This document shows positions 25,070-34,317 of a DNA stretch of 49,609 nt, piece after piece; the first letter of the stretch is position 1; each line of letters starts with the position of its first letter. The stretch spans positions 1-49,609 of the forward strand of contig CAJUKF010000017.1 in the NCBI GenBank assembly GCA_910587355.1, given 5' to 3'. The notes below the pieces were generated by a model that did not search any database, was not told where the DNA came from, and saw nothing but the letters and a program-made list of their open reading frames with translations. This stretch comes from an uncultured Muribaculaceae bacterium (lineage in GTDB: Bacteria > Bacteroidota > Bacteroidia > Bacteroidales > Muribaculaceae). Made by a program: the position numbers and the translations under genes.

Positions 25070-25122
25070 GTTTATTCCACCAATCATTACGCCCGTGTCC
25101 TGCGGACGGAATTCACAGCTCT

Positions 25123-26325
25123 ATGGACAATCATCGCATATCAGAAACATCGCATCGAAACCCCATAACCATTCAGGGAGCAATGGGAAATGTCATACTC
25201 CCGCCCGACATTGATACGCCTCGCTACATTTACGACATAAAACTGCTGAAAACAACACTGGCAGCCCTCCGCAAGGCAGCCGCTAATCCGGCCTACAGAC
25301 TACACTACGCCGTCAAAGCCAACTGTGAGCCGCAGATACTCAGAATAATCGCAGAGACAGGCATAGGCGCCGACACTGTCAGTGGCGGAGAGATACGTAT
25401 GGCCATCGACGCAGGCTTCGCACCCGAAAAAATATGTTTTGCCGGTGTGGGTAAAACCGATGCAGAGATAGATTTCGCCCTCAGTACCGGAGTTGGCTGC
25501 TTCAATGTCGAATCCGTCGAAGAGCTGCAGATAATTGCCGGACGTGCCCGACAGGCACACCGCACTGCCGCCGTAGCCCTGCGCGTGAATCCGGATATCG
25601 ACGCCCATACCCACCACTACATCACCACAGGTCTGGCAGAAAACAAATTCGGCATCGACAGACGCCTGCTCGACAAGGCGCTCGCTATCGTCGCCGAGTC
25701 GGAATATCTCCGTCTCCGGGGACTCCATTTTCATATAGGTTCACAAATTACCGACAACACACCATTCGCCATACTCTGCGAACGCATCAATAGACTTCAG
25801 GACGAATATAACAACCGCGGAATTTTCTTCGAGACGATTAATGTAGGGGGAGGTCTGGGCATAGACTATGATGACCCCGCCGCAAATCCCATACCTGATT
25901 TCTCCGGTCTTTTCAATGTAATCGACAGCAATTTCGCCCTGCGCCCGGGACAGGAAATACATTTTGAACTCGGTCGTTCCATCGTAGGACAATGCGGCAC
26001 ACTCCTCACACGGGTACTTTATGTCAAACATGGCTTCGAAAAGAAATTTGCCATTGTCGATGCCGGCTTCACCGACCTGATTCGTCCGGCACTCTATCAG
26101 GCCGTACACCGCATAGAAAACATAAGCACCGAATACACGGATACCGACATTTACGATGTCGTAGGACCTATCTGCGAGTCCACCGACACATTTGCTACCG
26201 ACCTCAGGCTGCCCATCACGCACCGTGGCGATTTTCTTGCCATCCGCTCGGCGGGTGCCTACGGGTCCTCAATGGCAATGCAGTATAACGGACGGTCACT
26301 TCCAGCAAGTTACTTCGCTGAATGA
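25123..26325 (+). CDS. lysA: Diaminopimelate decarboxylase
   Basis: A 400-residue fold-III PLP enzyme that decarboxylates meso-diaminopimelate to L-lysine. Motifs: the PLP lysine in HYAVKANCEP (Lys65), LHFHIGSQI, the phosphate-binding GGGLGIDYDDP, and GPICESTDTF with the active-site Cys from the partner subunit. The first ATG gives about 20 residues of polar lead; the ATG at 25183 (MGNVILPPDI) is an equally plausible start. It stands alone after the rplT terminator. The gene supplying its substrate, the dapF domain of the fusion, lies 12-13 kb downstream. Confidence 0.95.
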   Translation: MDNHRISETSHRNPITIQGAMGNVILPPDIDTPRYIYDIKLLKTTLAALRKAAANPAYRLHYAVKANCEPQILRIIAETGIGADTVSGGEIRMAIDAGFAPEKICFAGVGKTDAEIDFALSTGVGCFNVESVEELQIIAGRARQAHRTAAVALRVNPDIDAHTHHYITTGLAENKFGIDRRLLDKALAIVAESEYLRLRGLHFHIGSQITDNTPFAILCERINRLQDEYNNRGIFFETINVGGGLGIDYDDPAANPIPDFSGLFNVIDSNFALRPGQEIHFELGRSIVGQCGTLLTRVLYVKHGFEKKFAIVDAGFTDLIRPALYQAVHRIENISTEYTDTDIYDVVGPICESTDTFATDLRLPITHRGDFLAIRSAGAYGSSMAMQYNGRSLPASYFAE

Positions 26326-26398
26326 ACTAATCAGGGCTGCTGATTGTTAGTATAATGTTTTATCAATTCATAATAATCCTTGCTTAAAACAAACAATT

Positions 26399-27019
26399 AT
26401 GCGAAGAACTTTCGTCGGCCCGTTTTTCAGCCTTGCAGCCCTATCTGTTGCAATCGTTACCTTGTTGTCATGTTCACGCTCCGAGCGCTTTGCCGGACAA
26501 TGGCAAGGTAATGCACAGACAATACAGATACAAAACGCATCCAATGCCTCAGCTACTGTAACCATCGATTTTGCCCCTGCGGCAGGTCAGAACGGAAGCG
26601 GAAACGTGAACATTTCTGCCGTCATCAATGCCAGTCAGCCTGCAACCTCCAACGGTATCGACCAGGCATATCAGGCAAATATCGTAGCTACAGCGTCCAT
26701 ATCAGGCCGCTATGCAGCCGAGGACAAGGATTACGACGATATTATTCTCTCGCTCGACCCCTCGACTTTTTCAGTTAATGTCGACCCCGATGGTGTCTCT
26801 TTCGCTCAAAATGCTTTCACCGGAGCCGAACAGCCGATGCTCGACTCCCTGACTACCGTTACGGCAGAGCGCTGGCGCCAGTATATCACACCGGCTGTAC
26901 GCGACCTCTTCAATTCGTACACTACAATTGAAGATATCGAAGTACATAACAACGATATACTCAAATTTGAAATCGGACACAAGGATTACGTGTTCAACCG
27001 CACCGGAGTTCCCGACTGA
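26399..27019 (+). CDS. Lipoprotein of unknown function
   Basis: A 206-residue exported lipoprotein: signal peptide with lipobox TLLSCSRS, then FAGQWQGNAQTIQIQN. The opening GQW and alternating strands suggest a small beta-barrel or sandwich (lipocalin-like opening), continuing with ATVTIDFAP and SGNVNISAVIN and ending in DILKFEIGHKDYVFNR. I do not recognise a named family. It is a single gene between lysA and a bidirectional terminator at 27062-27107, with no TAnnTTTG box seen upstream. Confidence 0.75.
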   Translation: MRRTFVGPFFSLAALSVAIVTLLSCSRSERFAGQWQGNAQTIQIQNASNASATVTIDFAPAAGQNGSGNVNISAVINASQPATSNGIDQAYQANIVATASISGRYAAEDKDYDDIILSLDPSTFSVNVDPDGVSFAQNAFTGAEQPMLDSLTTVTAERWRQYITPAVRDLFNSYTTIEDIEVHNNDILKFEIGHKDYVFNRTGVPD

Positions 27020-27061
27020 AAATAAAAGATGACAATATGCAGCAGAAGCTGCGACTAAAAA

Positions 27062-27107
27062 AGACCTCACCCCGAAAGCCGTCAACCGGGCTTCCGGGGT
27101 GAGGTTC
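27062..27107. terminator. Bidirectional terminator between convergent genes
   Basis: A long stem pairs GACCTCACCCCGAAAGCC (from 27063) with GGCTTCCGGGGTGAGGTTC (to about 27106) with few mismatches. It sits between the lipoprotein gene (plus) and the two-repeat secreted protein gene (minus) and could serve both. Confidence 0.75.
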
Positions 27108-27146
27108 TATTATGGGTCAGCCTCATAGAGCGCGAGGCTCACGGAT

Positions 27147-28676
27147 TCATTTTACATACACTTTCTCGGCCTTTCCGCCTTTTACTTTCACATAAACGCC
27201 GGGCACGTCAGGATTTGCAACCGGCATACCCGATACATTATAATAAACTGTTTCGCCATCGCTGCCGGTAACCACACCGCCAACAGAGCCGGTATCGGGA
27301 ATCTGAATGTAGAATTTGTGCTTAATATTGCCCTTGGGCATACCGAAGGCCGGCATATAGAGATTGATAGCGCCGCCAAGGAAAGTTATTTTTCCATTCT
27401 CAATTTTACCGAAACCTTCAAGAACTTCCGGGTCGTTGAGATTTGCTCCGGCCTGCATTGAGAACCAGCCTTCGGAGAACAGAATCACCTGACCATAACC
27501 AAAATCTGCACCGAGAGGAGAAGCTTCAATAAATACCTTCTCGGGGTCACTTGCATCTACAACCATATAATGGTGGTGATTGTGGCCTTCGGGAATATTA
27601 TCGTCATTGACAAGATTCTGATAATGGGGATAAGCAGGACCGTAAGGGTCGATGAGACGATAGCGACCCGGAGTATTAGTGCTTTCCTGAATATCTACTT
27701 CGTAGACAACATTGGTCACTTCATCGGGCCAGATACTTGCCAGTATGTCTTCTGAGTATTCGGCTTTGCCGATATTCTTCCATTCATCCGCATTTTCCTG
27801 CTGGCCGAAACAATAGATGATTTCTTTTGCAATCACATCGCCCTCTTTGGTCATAGCAACCACAGCGAGTGTGTTGATGCCGTACTCGGGAGCGACAGTG
27901 ACAGCTCCGTCAGTTGCGGCAACACCTTCAGCAGCAACTTTTTCAAAAAGTTCCTCATCTTTGCTCTCAAAACTGAGCATACCCGGATAAAGGCCATATT
28001 TTACTTCACCGACATCTGCACCGGCCTTATACGCGAAAGATAACGTATTATCAGTGCAGATGTCACCTCTTTCAACACTGAAGCTGTAATCGGAAGCACC
28101 CGGCAGCGACACACAGAACAAGCCGCTCAGATTGGCAGGTATCTGTATACCTTCTTCTCCGAAAAGTGGAAAATCGAGAAACAGACTCTCGGCCTTAAAA
28201 GTAATGTTGCCCCCAAGGAATTTACCGGAAGCCATACCCATGCCTATTGCAACATCAGGCTCAAACCAGCCGGCAGCCACGTAGTATCCGGCATAATCGC
28301 TTATATATGCCGGACAATATTCATCATCTGTCAGGCCGAAATCAATACCCTTCAGTTCAACATACTCCATCCATACAGCATCGGGATTTTCGGCATGTAA
28401 AAGGAAATCACAGCACTCGAAAGTTTTCTCGAAATATGGACACTTGCCGTTCCCGTACGGATTCTCGACGCGGTAGAAACCGGGAGTGGTCTCGCTTTCG
28501 TAAATTTCCACCTCCCAGGTCCTGGACTCCATTTCGGCGGATGTCATGATATCATCGGTATATTTACCGGTGCCAAGCAATTTCCATTGCTGCTCGGCTT
28601 CATCGGCACGGCTTGAGGCCGATACTAAAAAGCCTGCAGCAAAAAGAATAAAAAGTAATGAGTAGAGTTTCTTCAT
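27147..28676 (-). CDS. Large secreted protein with two homologous repeats and C-terminal sorting-like tail
   Basis: A 509-residue exported protein with a cleavable signal peptide (1-24). It consists of two related units: EQQWKLLGTGKYTDDIMTS to about 270, and DEWKNIGKAEYSEDILASI from about 294. Both contain the block WEVEIYESETTPGFYRV / YEVDIQESTNTPGRYRL, then NPYG / DPYG, and later FGY-type strands. A ten-residue stretch of mainly acidic and aromatic residues links them. The last 35 residues (GETVYYNVSGMPVANPDVPG and VYVKVKGG) match the short tail common on Bacteroidales surface proteins (YYNLQG type). The function is unknown. Its own -7 box is at 28700-28707. Confidence 0.75.
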   Translation of the reverse strand: MKKLYSLLFILFAAGFLVSASSRADEAEQQWKLLGTGKYTDDIMTSAEMESRTWEVEIYESETTPGFYRVENPYGNGKCPYFEKTFECCDFLLHAENPDAVWMEYVELKGIDFGLTDDEYCPAYISDYAGYYVAAGWFEPDVAIGMGMASGKFLGGNITFKAESLFLDFPLFGEEGIQIPANLSGLFCVSLPGASDYSFSVERGDICTDNTLSFAYKAGADVGEVKYGLYPGMLSFESKDEELFEKVAAEGVAATDGAVTVAPEYGINTLAVVAMTKEGDVIAKEIIYCFGQQENADEWKNIGKAEYSEDILASIWPDEVTNVVYEVDIQESTNTPGRYRLIDPYGPAYPHYQNLVNDDNIPEGHNHHHYMVVDASDPEKVFIEASPLGADFGYGQVILFSEGWFSMQAGANLNDPEVLEGFGKIENGKITFLGGAINLYMPAFGMPKGNIKHKFYIQIPDTGSVGGVVTGSDGETVYYNVSGMPVANPDVPGVYVKVKGGKAEKVYVK

Positions 28677-28940
28677 AGTTTATCTTTATTAATTCGCCGC
28701 AAAATTACAAAAAATATTCCTTTCCGACACTCCGCGCTCAAAAAATATATCAATTTGCTCCGCGATTTCTTTTTCCAAAGTACAAAATGCCATTGAACAA
28801 AGCCAATAAAAAACCGAATCTATAAAAGATAAATCATTTTTTTTACGTAACTTTACAAAAAAATTGTGTCAAAGAGAACAATTTATTTGTCAGAAAGTAA
28901 AAAATATCACATAATTACGACTTAATTCACGTTATCACAT
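28677..28940. promoter_or_regulatory. Divergent promoter region
   Basis: A 264-bp AT-rich region between divergent transcription units, with no gene. On the minus strand it has TAATTTTG at 28707-28700 for the two-repeat secreted protein. On the plus strand it has a near-consensus TAACTTTA at 28848-28855 for the four-gene envelope operon, whose leader would be about 80 nt. Confidence 0.55.
28700..28707 (-). promoter_or_regulatory. -7 promoter element of the two-repeat secreted protein gene
   Basis: The minus strand reads TAATTTTG, a full consensus match, 23 nt before the start codon. Confidence 0.6.
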
Positions 28941-29687
28941 ATGCGATTCCGACAACTTGCAGCGGCTATACTGACAGCGCTCATTATGCTCGCGTGCGGA
29001 GCCGAGGCGGCCGCACAGCAGGAATTCAGACGCAAGATAGAGCAAGTATCGTTCGTGCCTAAAGGAGCCTGGATTGCAGGTGTAAGCGTCAGCTATTCGC
29101 AATCGGACCAGAATAATTATTCATTTCTGATATTCGAACGGATGAATGGCGATTCGTACTCATTCAAGGTAAGTCCGACGGTGCTGTTTTGCTTCAAGGA
29201 TAATCTGGCTGCCGGCGGACGTATCTCCTACAACAGGCAGCGCACGCGGCTGAATTCGGCAGATGTAGTACTTGGTAAAGATACAGAATACAACATCGAC
29301 AACCTCTACAGTATCAGCCACAGCTATTATGGCACGGCAGTATTCCGCATGTATATGAGTCTGGGCCGTTCCACTCGTTTCGGGCTTTTCAACGAAGTGC
29401 AGATGCAAATCGGCGGAGGTCAGTCAAAAATAATCAGCGGTACGGGCGACGACCTCACCGGCACATATTCGCGCAACTTCAAATTCGGAGTCGGTCTTGC
29501 CCCCGGTCTGTCGGTGTTTCTCAATAATTACTCGGCTATTGAGGTCAATGTAGGTGTGCTTGGTTTCGACTATATGCACACCCGGGCTACAACCGACCAG
29601 GTATATATAGCCAATATGCGCACCCAGCAGGCCAATTTCCGCATAAACCTCTTTTCTATCACTTTTGGAGTGATGTTCTATATCTAA
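28941..29687 (+). CDS. Outer-membrane beta-barrel protein, first of two paralogues
   Basis: A 248-residue exported protein: signal peptide (1-26, ending AEAAAQ), then alternating amphipathic strands typical of a small outer-membrane barrel, ending in aromatic-rich FSITFGVMFYI. It resembles the next gene product in several blocks: SFVPKGAWIAGVSVSYS versus FIPKGKWGFGITASYG, SRTRFGLFNE-type RFGLFNEVQM versus RFGIFNETDL, and the closing NFRINLFSITFG versus NFRFNIFNINFG. The function is unknown. It is the first gene of a four-gene operon, 6 nt from the next gene. Confidence 0.82.
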   Translation: MRFRQLAAAILTALIMLACGAEAAAQQEFRRKIEQVSFVPKGAWIAGVSVSYSQSDQNNYSFLIFERMNGDSYSFKVSPTVLFCFKDNLAAGGRISYNRQRTRLNSADVVLGKDTEYNIDNLYSISHSYYGTAVFRMYMSLGRSTRFGLFNEVQMQIGGGQSKIISGTGDDLTGTYSRNFKFGVGLAPGLSVFLNNYSAIEVNVGVLGFDYMHTRATTDQVYIANMRTQQANFRINLFSITFGVMFYI

Positions 29688-29693
29688 GCGGCT

Positions 29694-30536
29694 ATGAAAC
29701 AAATCGTAAGACTGATTATCACTTTAGCCGCAGCACTGCTCTTCATCATGCAGGCGCAGGCACAGACTATCCACCGCAAAAAAGATATCGAACGCCCCGA
29801 CTCTATTGAAAAAGTGATAGTACAGGGAGACACAGTCGACATCATAATTCCCGAAGCGAATTACGGACGCTTTGACCGCGGTCTGTACAACTACATTTTT
29901 ATTCCCAAAGGCAAATGGGGCTTCGGCATCACCGCTTCATACGGCGAACTCAAGACACAGGATATCGAAGTGCTGTCGCTTCTCCAGAACATCGACTTCA
30001 AAGGAAAAATGTATTCGGTACGCCCGGCCATTTCTTATTTCTACAGAAGCAACATGGCCATCGGCATGAAATTTGTATACACACGCGGCTATGCCGACCT
30101 GGGCAGTCTCTCGGTCAACTTCGACGAAGACCTCGACTTCACATTGAGCGATATCAGCTATTATCAGCAGACTTTCGGCATATCCGCTTTCCACAGAGCT
30201 TATGTGGGACTTGACCCTCACGGACGATTCGGCATTTTCAATGAGACCGACCTAAGTTTCGGCAGCGGTTCGTCGCGTTTCAAGCGCCTGTATGACGGCG
30301 AGCCCAAAGACACACGCACCAACATCACACAGGGCGCGCTCAATTTCAGCCCCGGCGTGTGCATTTTTGTGCAGGATTATGTGTCGTTCAATATCTCTTT
30401 CGGCGTATTCGGTCTGAAATGGCAACACGAAAAACAGATAACCGACGGCATATATGAAGGCTCGCGCACCACATCGGGCGCCAATTTCCGTTTCAACATA
30501 TTCAACATTAACTTCGGCATGATGGTAGTGATATGA
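29694..30536 (+). CDS. Outer-membrane beta-barrel protein, second of two paralogues
   Basis: A 280-residue exported protein with signal peptide (1-24, ending QAQAQ). It has an extra strand-rich stretch (IEKVIVQGDTVDIIIPE, about 38-54) before the part shared with the previous gene, then about eight amphipathic strands and a terminal NFGMMVVI. The two probably arose by tandem duplication. Its TGA overlaps the ATG of the PCMD lipoprotein gene by 4 nt, so translation is likely coupled. Its role is not known. Confidence 0.82.
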   Translation: MKQIVRLIITLAAALLFIMQAQAQTIHRKKDIERPDSIEKVIVQGDTVDIIIPEANYGRFDRGLYNYIFIPKGKWGFGITASYGELKTQDIEVLSLLQNIDFKGKMYSVRPAISYFYRSNMAIGMKFVYTRGYADLGSLSVNFDEDLDFTLSDISYYQQTFGISAFHRAYVGLDPHGRFGIFNETDLSFGSGSSRFKRLYDGEPKDTRTNITQGALNFSPGVCIFVQDYVSFNISFGVFGLKWQHEKQITDGIYEGSRTTSGANFRFNIFNINFGMMVVI

Positions 30537-32104
30537 GAAAGGACAGTTTATCATACATATTTATATTCCCGGTACTGTGCCTTGCGGCCATGCTTTCAGG
30601 CTGTATAAAAAATAATATACCCTACCCCCGTATTCAGGCCAATTTTGTCACCCTTGAGGCAAGCGGCCAGACAGGCACAACACAAATCGATACAGTCAAC
30701 CGTGTGGCAACTATAACCCTCCCCGAAGATGCCAATATCTATTCTGTCAGAATTTCGGGTTACTCGCTCACTCCCGGCGCGCATATCGTCGACAATCCTT
30801 TCGGCAACCCGGTAGACCTGTCGGAGCCGATTTATGTATATCTGGAACTGTATCAGAGTTATCTCTGGAGCATCACAGCCGTCCAGAACATAGAGCGCTA
30901 CTTCGAAGTCTCGGGTCAAATGGGCGAGACTGCGATTGACGTACCGGGCCATCGTGTAGTAGTATATGTACGCAGCGGCACAGACATTAAGGAAATATCG
31001 GTAATACGCGCAAAACTCGCATCCACAGCAGCTACCATGACACCGGATTTGCTCGAAGGAGGAACATTCGACGGCTCAAAACCATTCACCATCACCACCG
31101 ACACATACGGCCATAAGGAAGTGTGGACCGTCTATGTGCAGACCGTCGAGGAAGCAGTCACCACCGTGAGCGTAGACGCATGGACATGTGTGGCATGGGT
31201 ACAAGGACAAGGCGAGGCCGGTCTCGATAACGGCTTCGAATACCGAATCACAGGCTCCGAAGCATGGACAAAACTGCCCGAAAGCCAGGTAACACACAAC
31301 GGAGGCGCATTCACAGGATGCATCATGCATCTCTTGCCCGAGACGAGCTATGAAGTAAGGGCTTACTCCAATGACAACTACGGCAGCATACTCAGCTTCA
31401 CCACCGGAAAGGAACTGCAGGTACCAAACAGCGACTTTGAGAACTGGTGGCTCGACAAACGCGTGTGGTGTCCCTGGGCCGAAGACGGCGAACCTTACTG
31501 GGGAACAGGCAACCAGGGAGCAGCCACCGTAGGACAATCGAATACAGTGCCTACCGACGACACACCCACCGGTACGGGACGTGCAGCCAAACTCGAGACC
31601 AAATGGATTGTTGTCAAGCTCGCCGCCGGCAACATCTTCACCGGAACATACATCCGTACCGACGGCACAAACGGTGTGCTCAGTTTCGGACGTCCGTTCA
31701 CAGAGCGGCCCGTACGCGTGCAAGGCATGTACAAGTACACGGGCGCAATCATAGACCGGGCGTCCAACGAGTTCAAGAATCTTATAGGACAACCCGACAC
31801 ATGCTCCGTATGGGCAGCCCTTATTGACAGCGACGAGCCTTACGAAATACGCACGAATCCCAACAACCGGCGTCTTTTCGACCCTGACGGCCCTGAAGTC
31901 ATAGCATACGGTCAGTTGCTTAATGCCGAGACTATCACATCATATGTACCCTTTGACTTCGAACTTAAGTACAAATCGACTTCACGCGTACCGAAATATC
32001 TGATTATCTGTGCTTCCGCAAGCAAATACGGCGATTATTTCACCGGCGGCGCCGGTGCCACAATGTACATTGACGACATCAAACTCGTTTACGACTACAA
32101 ATGA
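30533..32104 (+). CDS. PCMD-domain surface lipoprotein
   Basis: A 523-residue lipoprotein (lipobox MLSGC). The amino half contains Ig-like strand repeats (ATITLPEDANIYSVRISGY, WSITAVQNIERYFEV, VWTVYVQTVEE). A fibronectin-like stretch (about 215-290) follows, and the C-terminal half is a PCMD domain (putative carbohydrate metabolism domain) starting at PNSDFENWW and running through AAKLETKWIVV to ATMYIDDIKLVYD. PCMD proteins are lectin-like jelly-rolls on the Bacteroidota surface; binding of glycan is inferred. It overlaps both neighbours by ATGA, so it is the centre of a tightly coupled operon with two barrels and a porin. Confidence 0.88.
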   Translation: MRKDSLSYIFIFPVLCLAAMLSGCIKNNIPYPRIQANFVTLEASGQTGTTQIDTVNRVATITLPEDANIYSVRISGYSLTPGAHIVDNPFGNPVDLSEPIYVYLELYQSYLWSITAVQNIERYFEVSGQMGETAIDVPGHRVVVYVRSGTDIKEISVIRAKLASTAATMTPDLLEGGTFDGSKPFTITTDTYGHKEVWTVYVQTVEEAVTTVSVDAWTCVAWVQGQGEAGLDNGFEYRITGSEAWTKLPESQVTHNGGAFTGCIMHLLPETSYEVRAYSNDNYGSILSFTTGKELQVPNSDFENWWLDKRVWCPWAEDGEPYWGTGNQGAATVGQSNTVPTDDTPTGTGRAAKLETKWIVVKLAAGNIFTGTYIRTDGTNGVLSFGRPFTERPVRVQGMYKYTGAIIDRASNEFKNLIGQPDTCSVWAALIDSDEPYEIRTNPNNRRLFDPDGPEVIAYGQLLNAETITSYVPFDFELKYKSTSRVPKYLIICASASKYGDYFTGGAGATMYIDDIKLVYDYK

Positions 32105-33138
32105 AAATAAAAGCACTTCTTTTATCCGCTCTCATTGCATGTTCCTCTGTCGTTGCTGCCGAAGAAAGCAAAAGCAATGATGACCTATGGAAATACGTGC
32201 CCGCTTTCAGTGGCACGTTCCGTACATTCTACCGTCTGTCGACCGTCACAGGCGAGAGCCGTTTCGAAGTGGCTAACGCACGTCTTGTCGCCGGCGGATA
32301 TGTGATGCCAAAACTTGATTACCGCATTCAGGTAGATTTCTGTGACAACGGCAAAATAAAAATACTCGATGCCTATGCCCGCGTTCATCCGACAGAAGGT
32401 CTCGCTCTTATGGCCGGCCAGATGCGTGTACCGCTGAGTGTTGAAGCCACACGCGACCCGTCGCTATATTACTTCGCCGATGCTTCGCTGACAAACAAAT
32501 TCGGTAATCTGCGTTCAGTAGGTTTCAAAGCAGGCTACACGGTTCTTCACACTCCGTTATACTTCGAGGGCGGCATATTCAACGCCTCCGACATGGCAGA
32601 CCACAAGCAGTGGAACTCGGCTCTTACATACAGCATCAAGGCAAATTGCCCGACACCGGCAGGCATCAGACCCGAAATCGGCTTCATGTCGCGGGTTCCG
32701 GGAGGCAGCGGCACGGGCGTACGTGTAAATATGCTCAACGCCTCACTGTCGTGGAAATACGCAGGATTCTTTGTCGAAGGCGAATATATTTACCGACATT
32801 ACACCGGCCATGCTTATGACAATGCGCACGCATGGGACTTCTTTGTCAACTATGATTTCAATGTGAACTGGCCTCTGGCAAACGTATTTTCCATTCAGGC
32901 ACGTTTTGATGGCATTACCGATGCATCGAACGGGATGTACAGAACCGACGGCACTCTGGGCACAGACATATACGCGTGCCGGCGTCTCACAGCCGGTGTC
33001 ACAGCCACGAAACGCATAAAAAAATCGTGGACTTCGTTCCGAATAAACTTCGAGCAGTATTTTTACGGACACAGCGCGGCGCAGCCCTTGCCGGCCGATA
33101 ACAACCAATTGGTGGCAGGGCTCATATTTCACTTCTGA
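32101..33138 (+). CDS. Porin_O_P-like (phosphate-selective porin type) outer-membrane protein
   Basis: A 345-residue outer-membrane barrel with a signal peptide (1-20). Family blocks: SGTFRTFYRLSTVTGESRFEVANARL, YRIQVDFCDNGKIKILDAYARV, LMAGQMRVPLSVE, KYAGFFVEGEYIYRHY, and a final LVAGLIFHF. The phosphate-selective name comes from Pseudomonas OprO/OprP; in Bacteroidota these are general or substrate-specific porins, so phosphate is not implied. It is the last gene of the four-gene operon, overlapping the PCMD gene by 4 nt. Confidence 0.88.
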   Translation: MKIKALLLSALIACSSVVAAEESKSNDDLWKYVPAFSGTFRTFYRLSTVTGESRFEVANARLVAGGYVMPKLDYRIQVDFCDNGKIKILDAYARVHPTEGLALMAGQMRVPLSVEATRDPSLYYFADASLTNKFGNLRSVGFKAGYTVLHTPLYFEGGIFNASDMADHKQWNSALTYSIKANCPTPAGIRPEIGFMSRVPGGSGTGVRVNMLNASLSWKYAGFFVEGEYIYRHYTGHAYDNAHAWDFFVNYDFNVNWPLANVFSIQARFDGITDASNGMYRTDGTLGTDIYACRRLTAGVTATKRIKKSWTSFRINFEQYFYGHSAAQPLPADNNQLVAGLIFHF

Positions 33139-33155
33139 AATCCGCTAAAATTTCG

Positions 33156-33163
33156 TATCTTTG
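33156..33163 (+). promoter_or_regulatory. -7 promoter element of ychF
   Basis: TATCTTTG, full match, 29 nt before the ATG, starting 17 nt after the porin stop. Confidence 0.65.
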
Positions 33164-33192
33164 CATCTCGAATACAAAAACAGAAACTTCAA

Positions 33193-34296
33193 ATGGCATT
33201 ACAATGCGGCATTGTTGGGCTTCCCAACGTAGGTAAATCAACACTTTTCAACTGTCTGTCGAACGCCAAGGCACAGTCGGCCAATTTCCCCTTCTGCACC
33301 ATAGAACCCAATGTGGGGGTAATCACCGTTCCCGACGAGCGCCTCAACAAACTTGTGGAAATGTGTAATCCTCGCTCCATAGTGCCGGCAACCGTCGAAA
33401 TCGTCGACATTGCCGGTCTTGTCAAAGGCGCTTCAAGAGGAGAGGGCCTGGGCAACAAATTTCTCGCCAACATACGTGAGACCGACGCTATAATCCACGT
33501 ACTCCGCTGCTTCGACGATGACAACATAACCCATGTCGATGGCTCGGTCGACCCTGTCCGTGACAAAGAAGTGATTGACTATGAACTTCTCATCAAAGAC
33601 CTCGAGACCGTGGAAAGCCGTATTGCCAAAACACAGAAACAGGCTCAGACAGGCGGCGACAAGGTTGCAAAAATGCAATACGAGGTACTGGTAAAACTTA
33701 AGGACGCTCTCGACAAAGGACTACCGGCCCGCTCGGTCACTTTCGACAGCCCTGACGAACAACGTTTCCTGCGTGACCTATTTCTCCTCACATCAAAGCC
33801 TGTGCTCTACGTGTGCAACGTAGATGACGAATCAGCCGCTGACGGCAATAAATACGTCGATGCTGTGCGCGAAGCTATAAAAAATGAAGGTGCCGGACTC
33901 CTCGTGGTGGCAGCCCGAACCGAAAGCGAAATCGCCGAACTCGATACTTACGAGGAACGTCAGGAATTCCTTGAATCAATAGGCTTAAAGGAATCCGGTG
34001 TCGCACGTCTTATCCGCGCCGCGTATGCGCTGCTCGATTTGCAGACATTCTTCACCGCCGGTGCCGACGAAGTGCGCGCATGGACATTCCGCCGCGGCTC
34101 AAAAGCTCCCCGCTGTGCCGGCGTAATTCACACCGACTTTGAAAAGGGCTTTATCCGTGCCGAAGTAATCAAATACGATGACTATGTGAACCTCGGCGGC
34201 GAGACAGCCGTACGCGAAGCAGGCAAAATGGCTGTCGAAGGCAAGGAGTATGTTGTTGCCGATGGCGACATCATGCACTTCCGCTTCAATGTATAA
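33193..34296 (+). CDS. ychF: Redox-regulated ribosome-binding ATPase YchF (Obg-like)
   Basis: A 367-residue TRAFAC-class P-loop protein. It shows the G1 motif GLPNVGKS (8-15), the G3 region DIAGLVKGASRGEGLGNKF, a base-specificity loop CNVDDE in place of NKxD (which explains the family's preference for ATP), a coiled-coil insert, and a C-terminal TGS domain (FFTAGADEVRAWTFRRGSKA, VEGKEYVVADGDIMHFRF). It binds ribosomes and affects stress responses. The rhomboid gene follows after 21 nt. Confidence 0.97.
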   Translation: MALQCGIVGLPNVGKSTLFNCLSNAKAQSANFPFCTIEPNVGVITVPDERLNKLVEMCNPRSIVPATVEIVDIAGLVKGASRGEGLGNKFLANIRETDAIIHVLRCFDDDNITHVDGSVDPVRDKEVIDYELLIKDLETVESRIAKTQKQAQTGGDKVAKMQYEVLVKLKDALDKGLPARSVTFDSPDEQRFLRDLFLLTSKPVLYVCNVDDESAADGNKYVDAVREAIKNEGAGLLVVAARTESEIAELDTYEERQEFLESIGLKESGVARLIRAAYALLDLQTFFTAGADEVRAWTFRRGSKAPRCAGVIHTDFEKGFIRAEVIKYDDYVNLGGETAVREAGKMAVEGKEYVVADGDIMHFRFNV

Positions 34297-34317
34297 TTTT
34301 CTCTCAGTCTGCAATCT

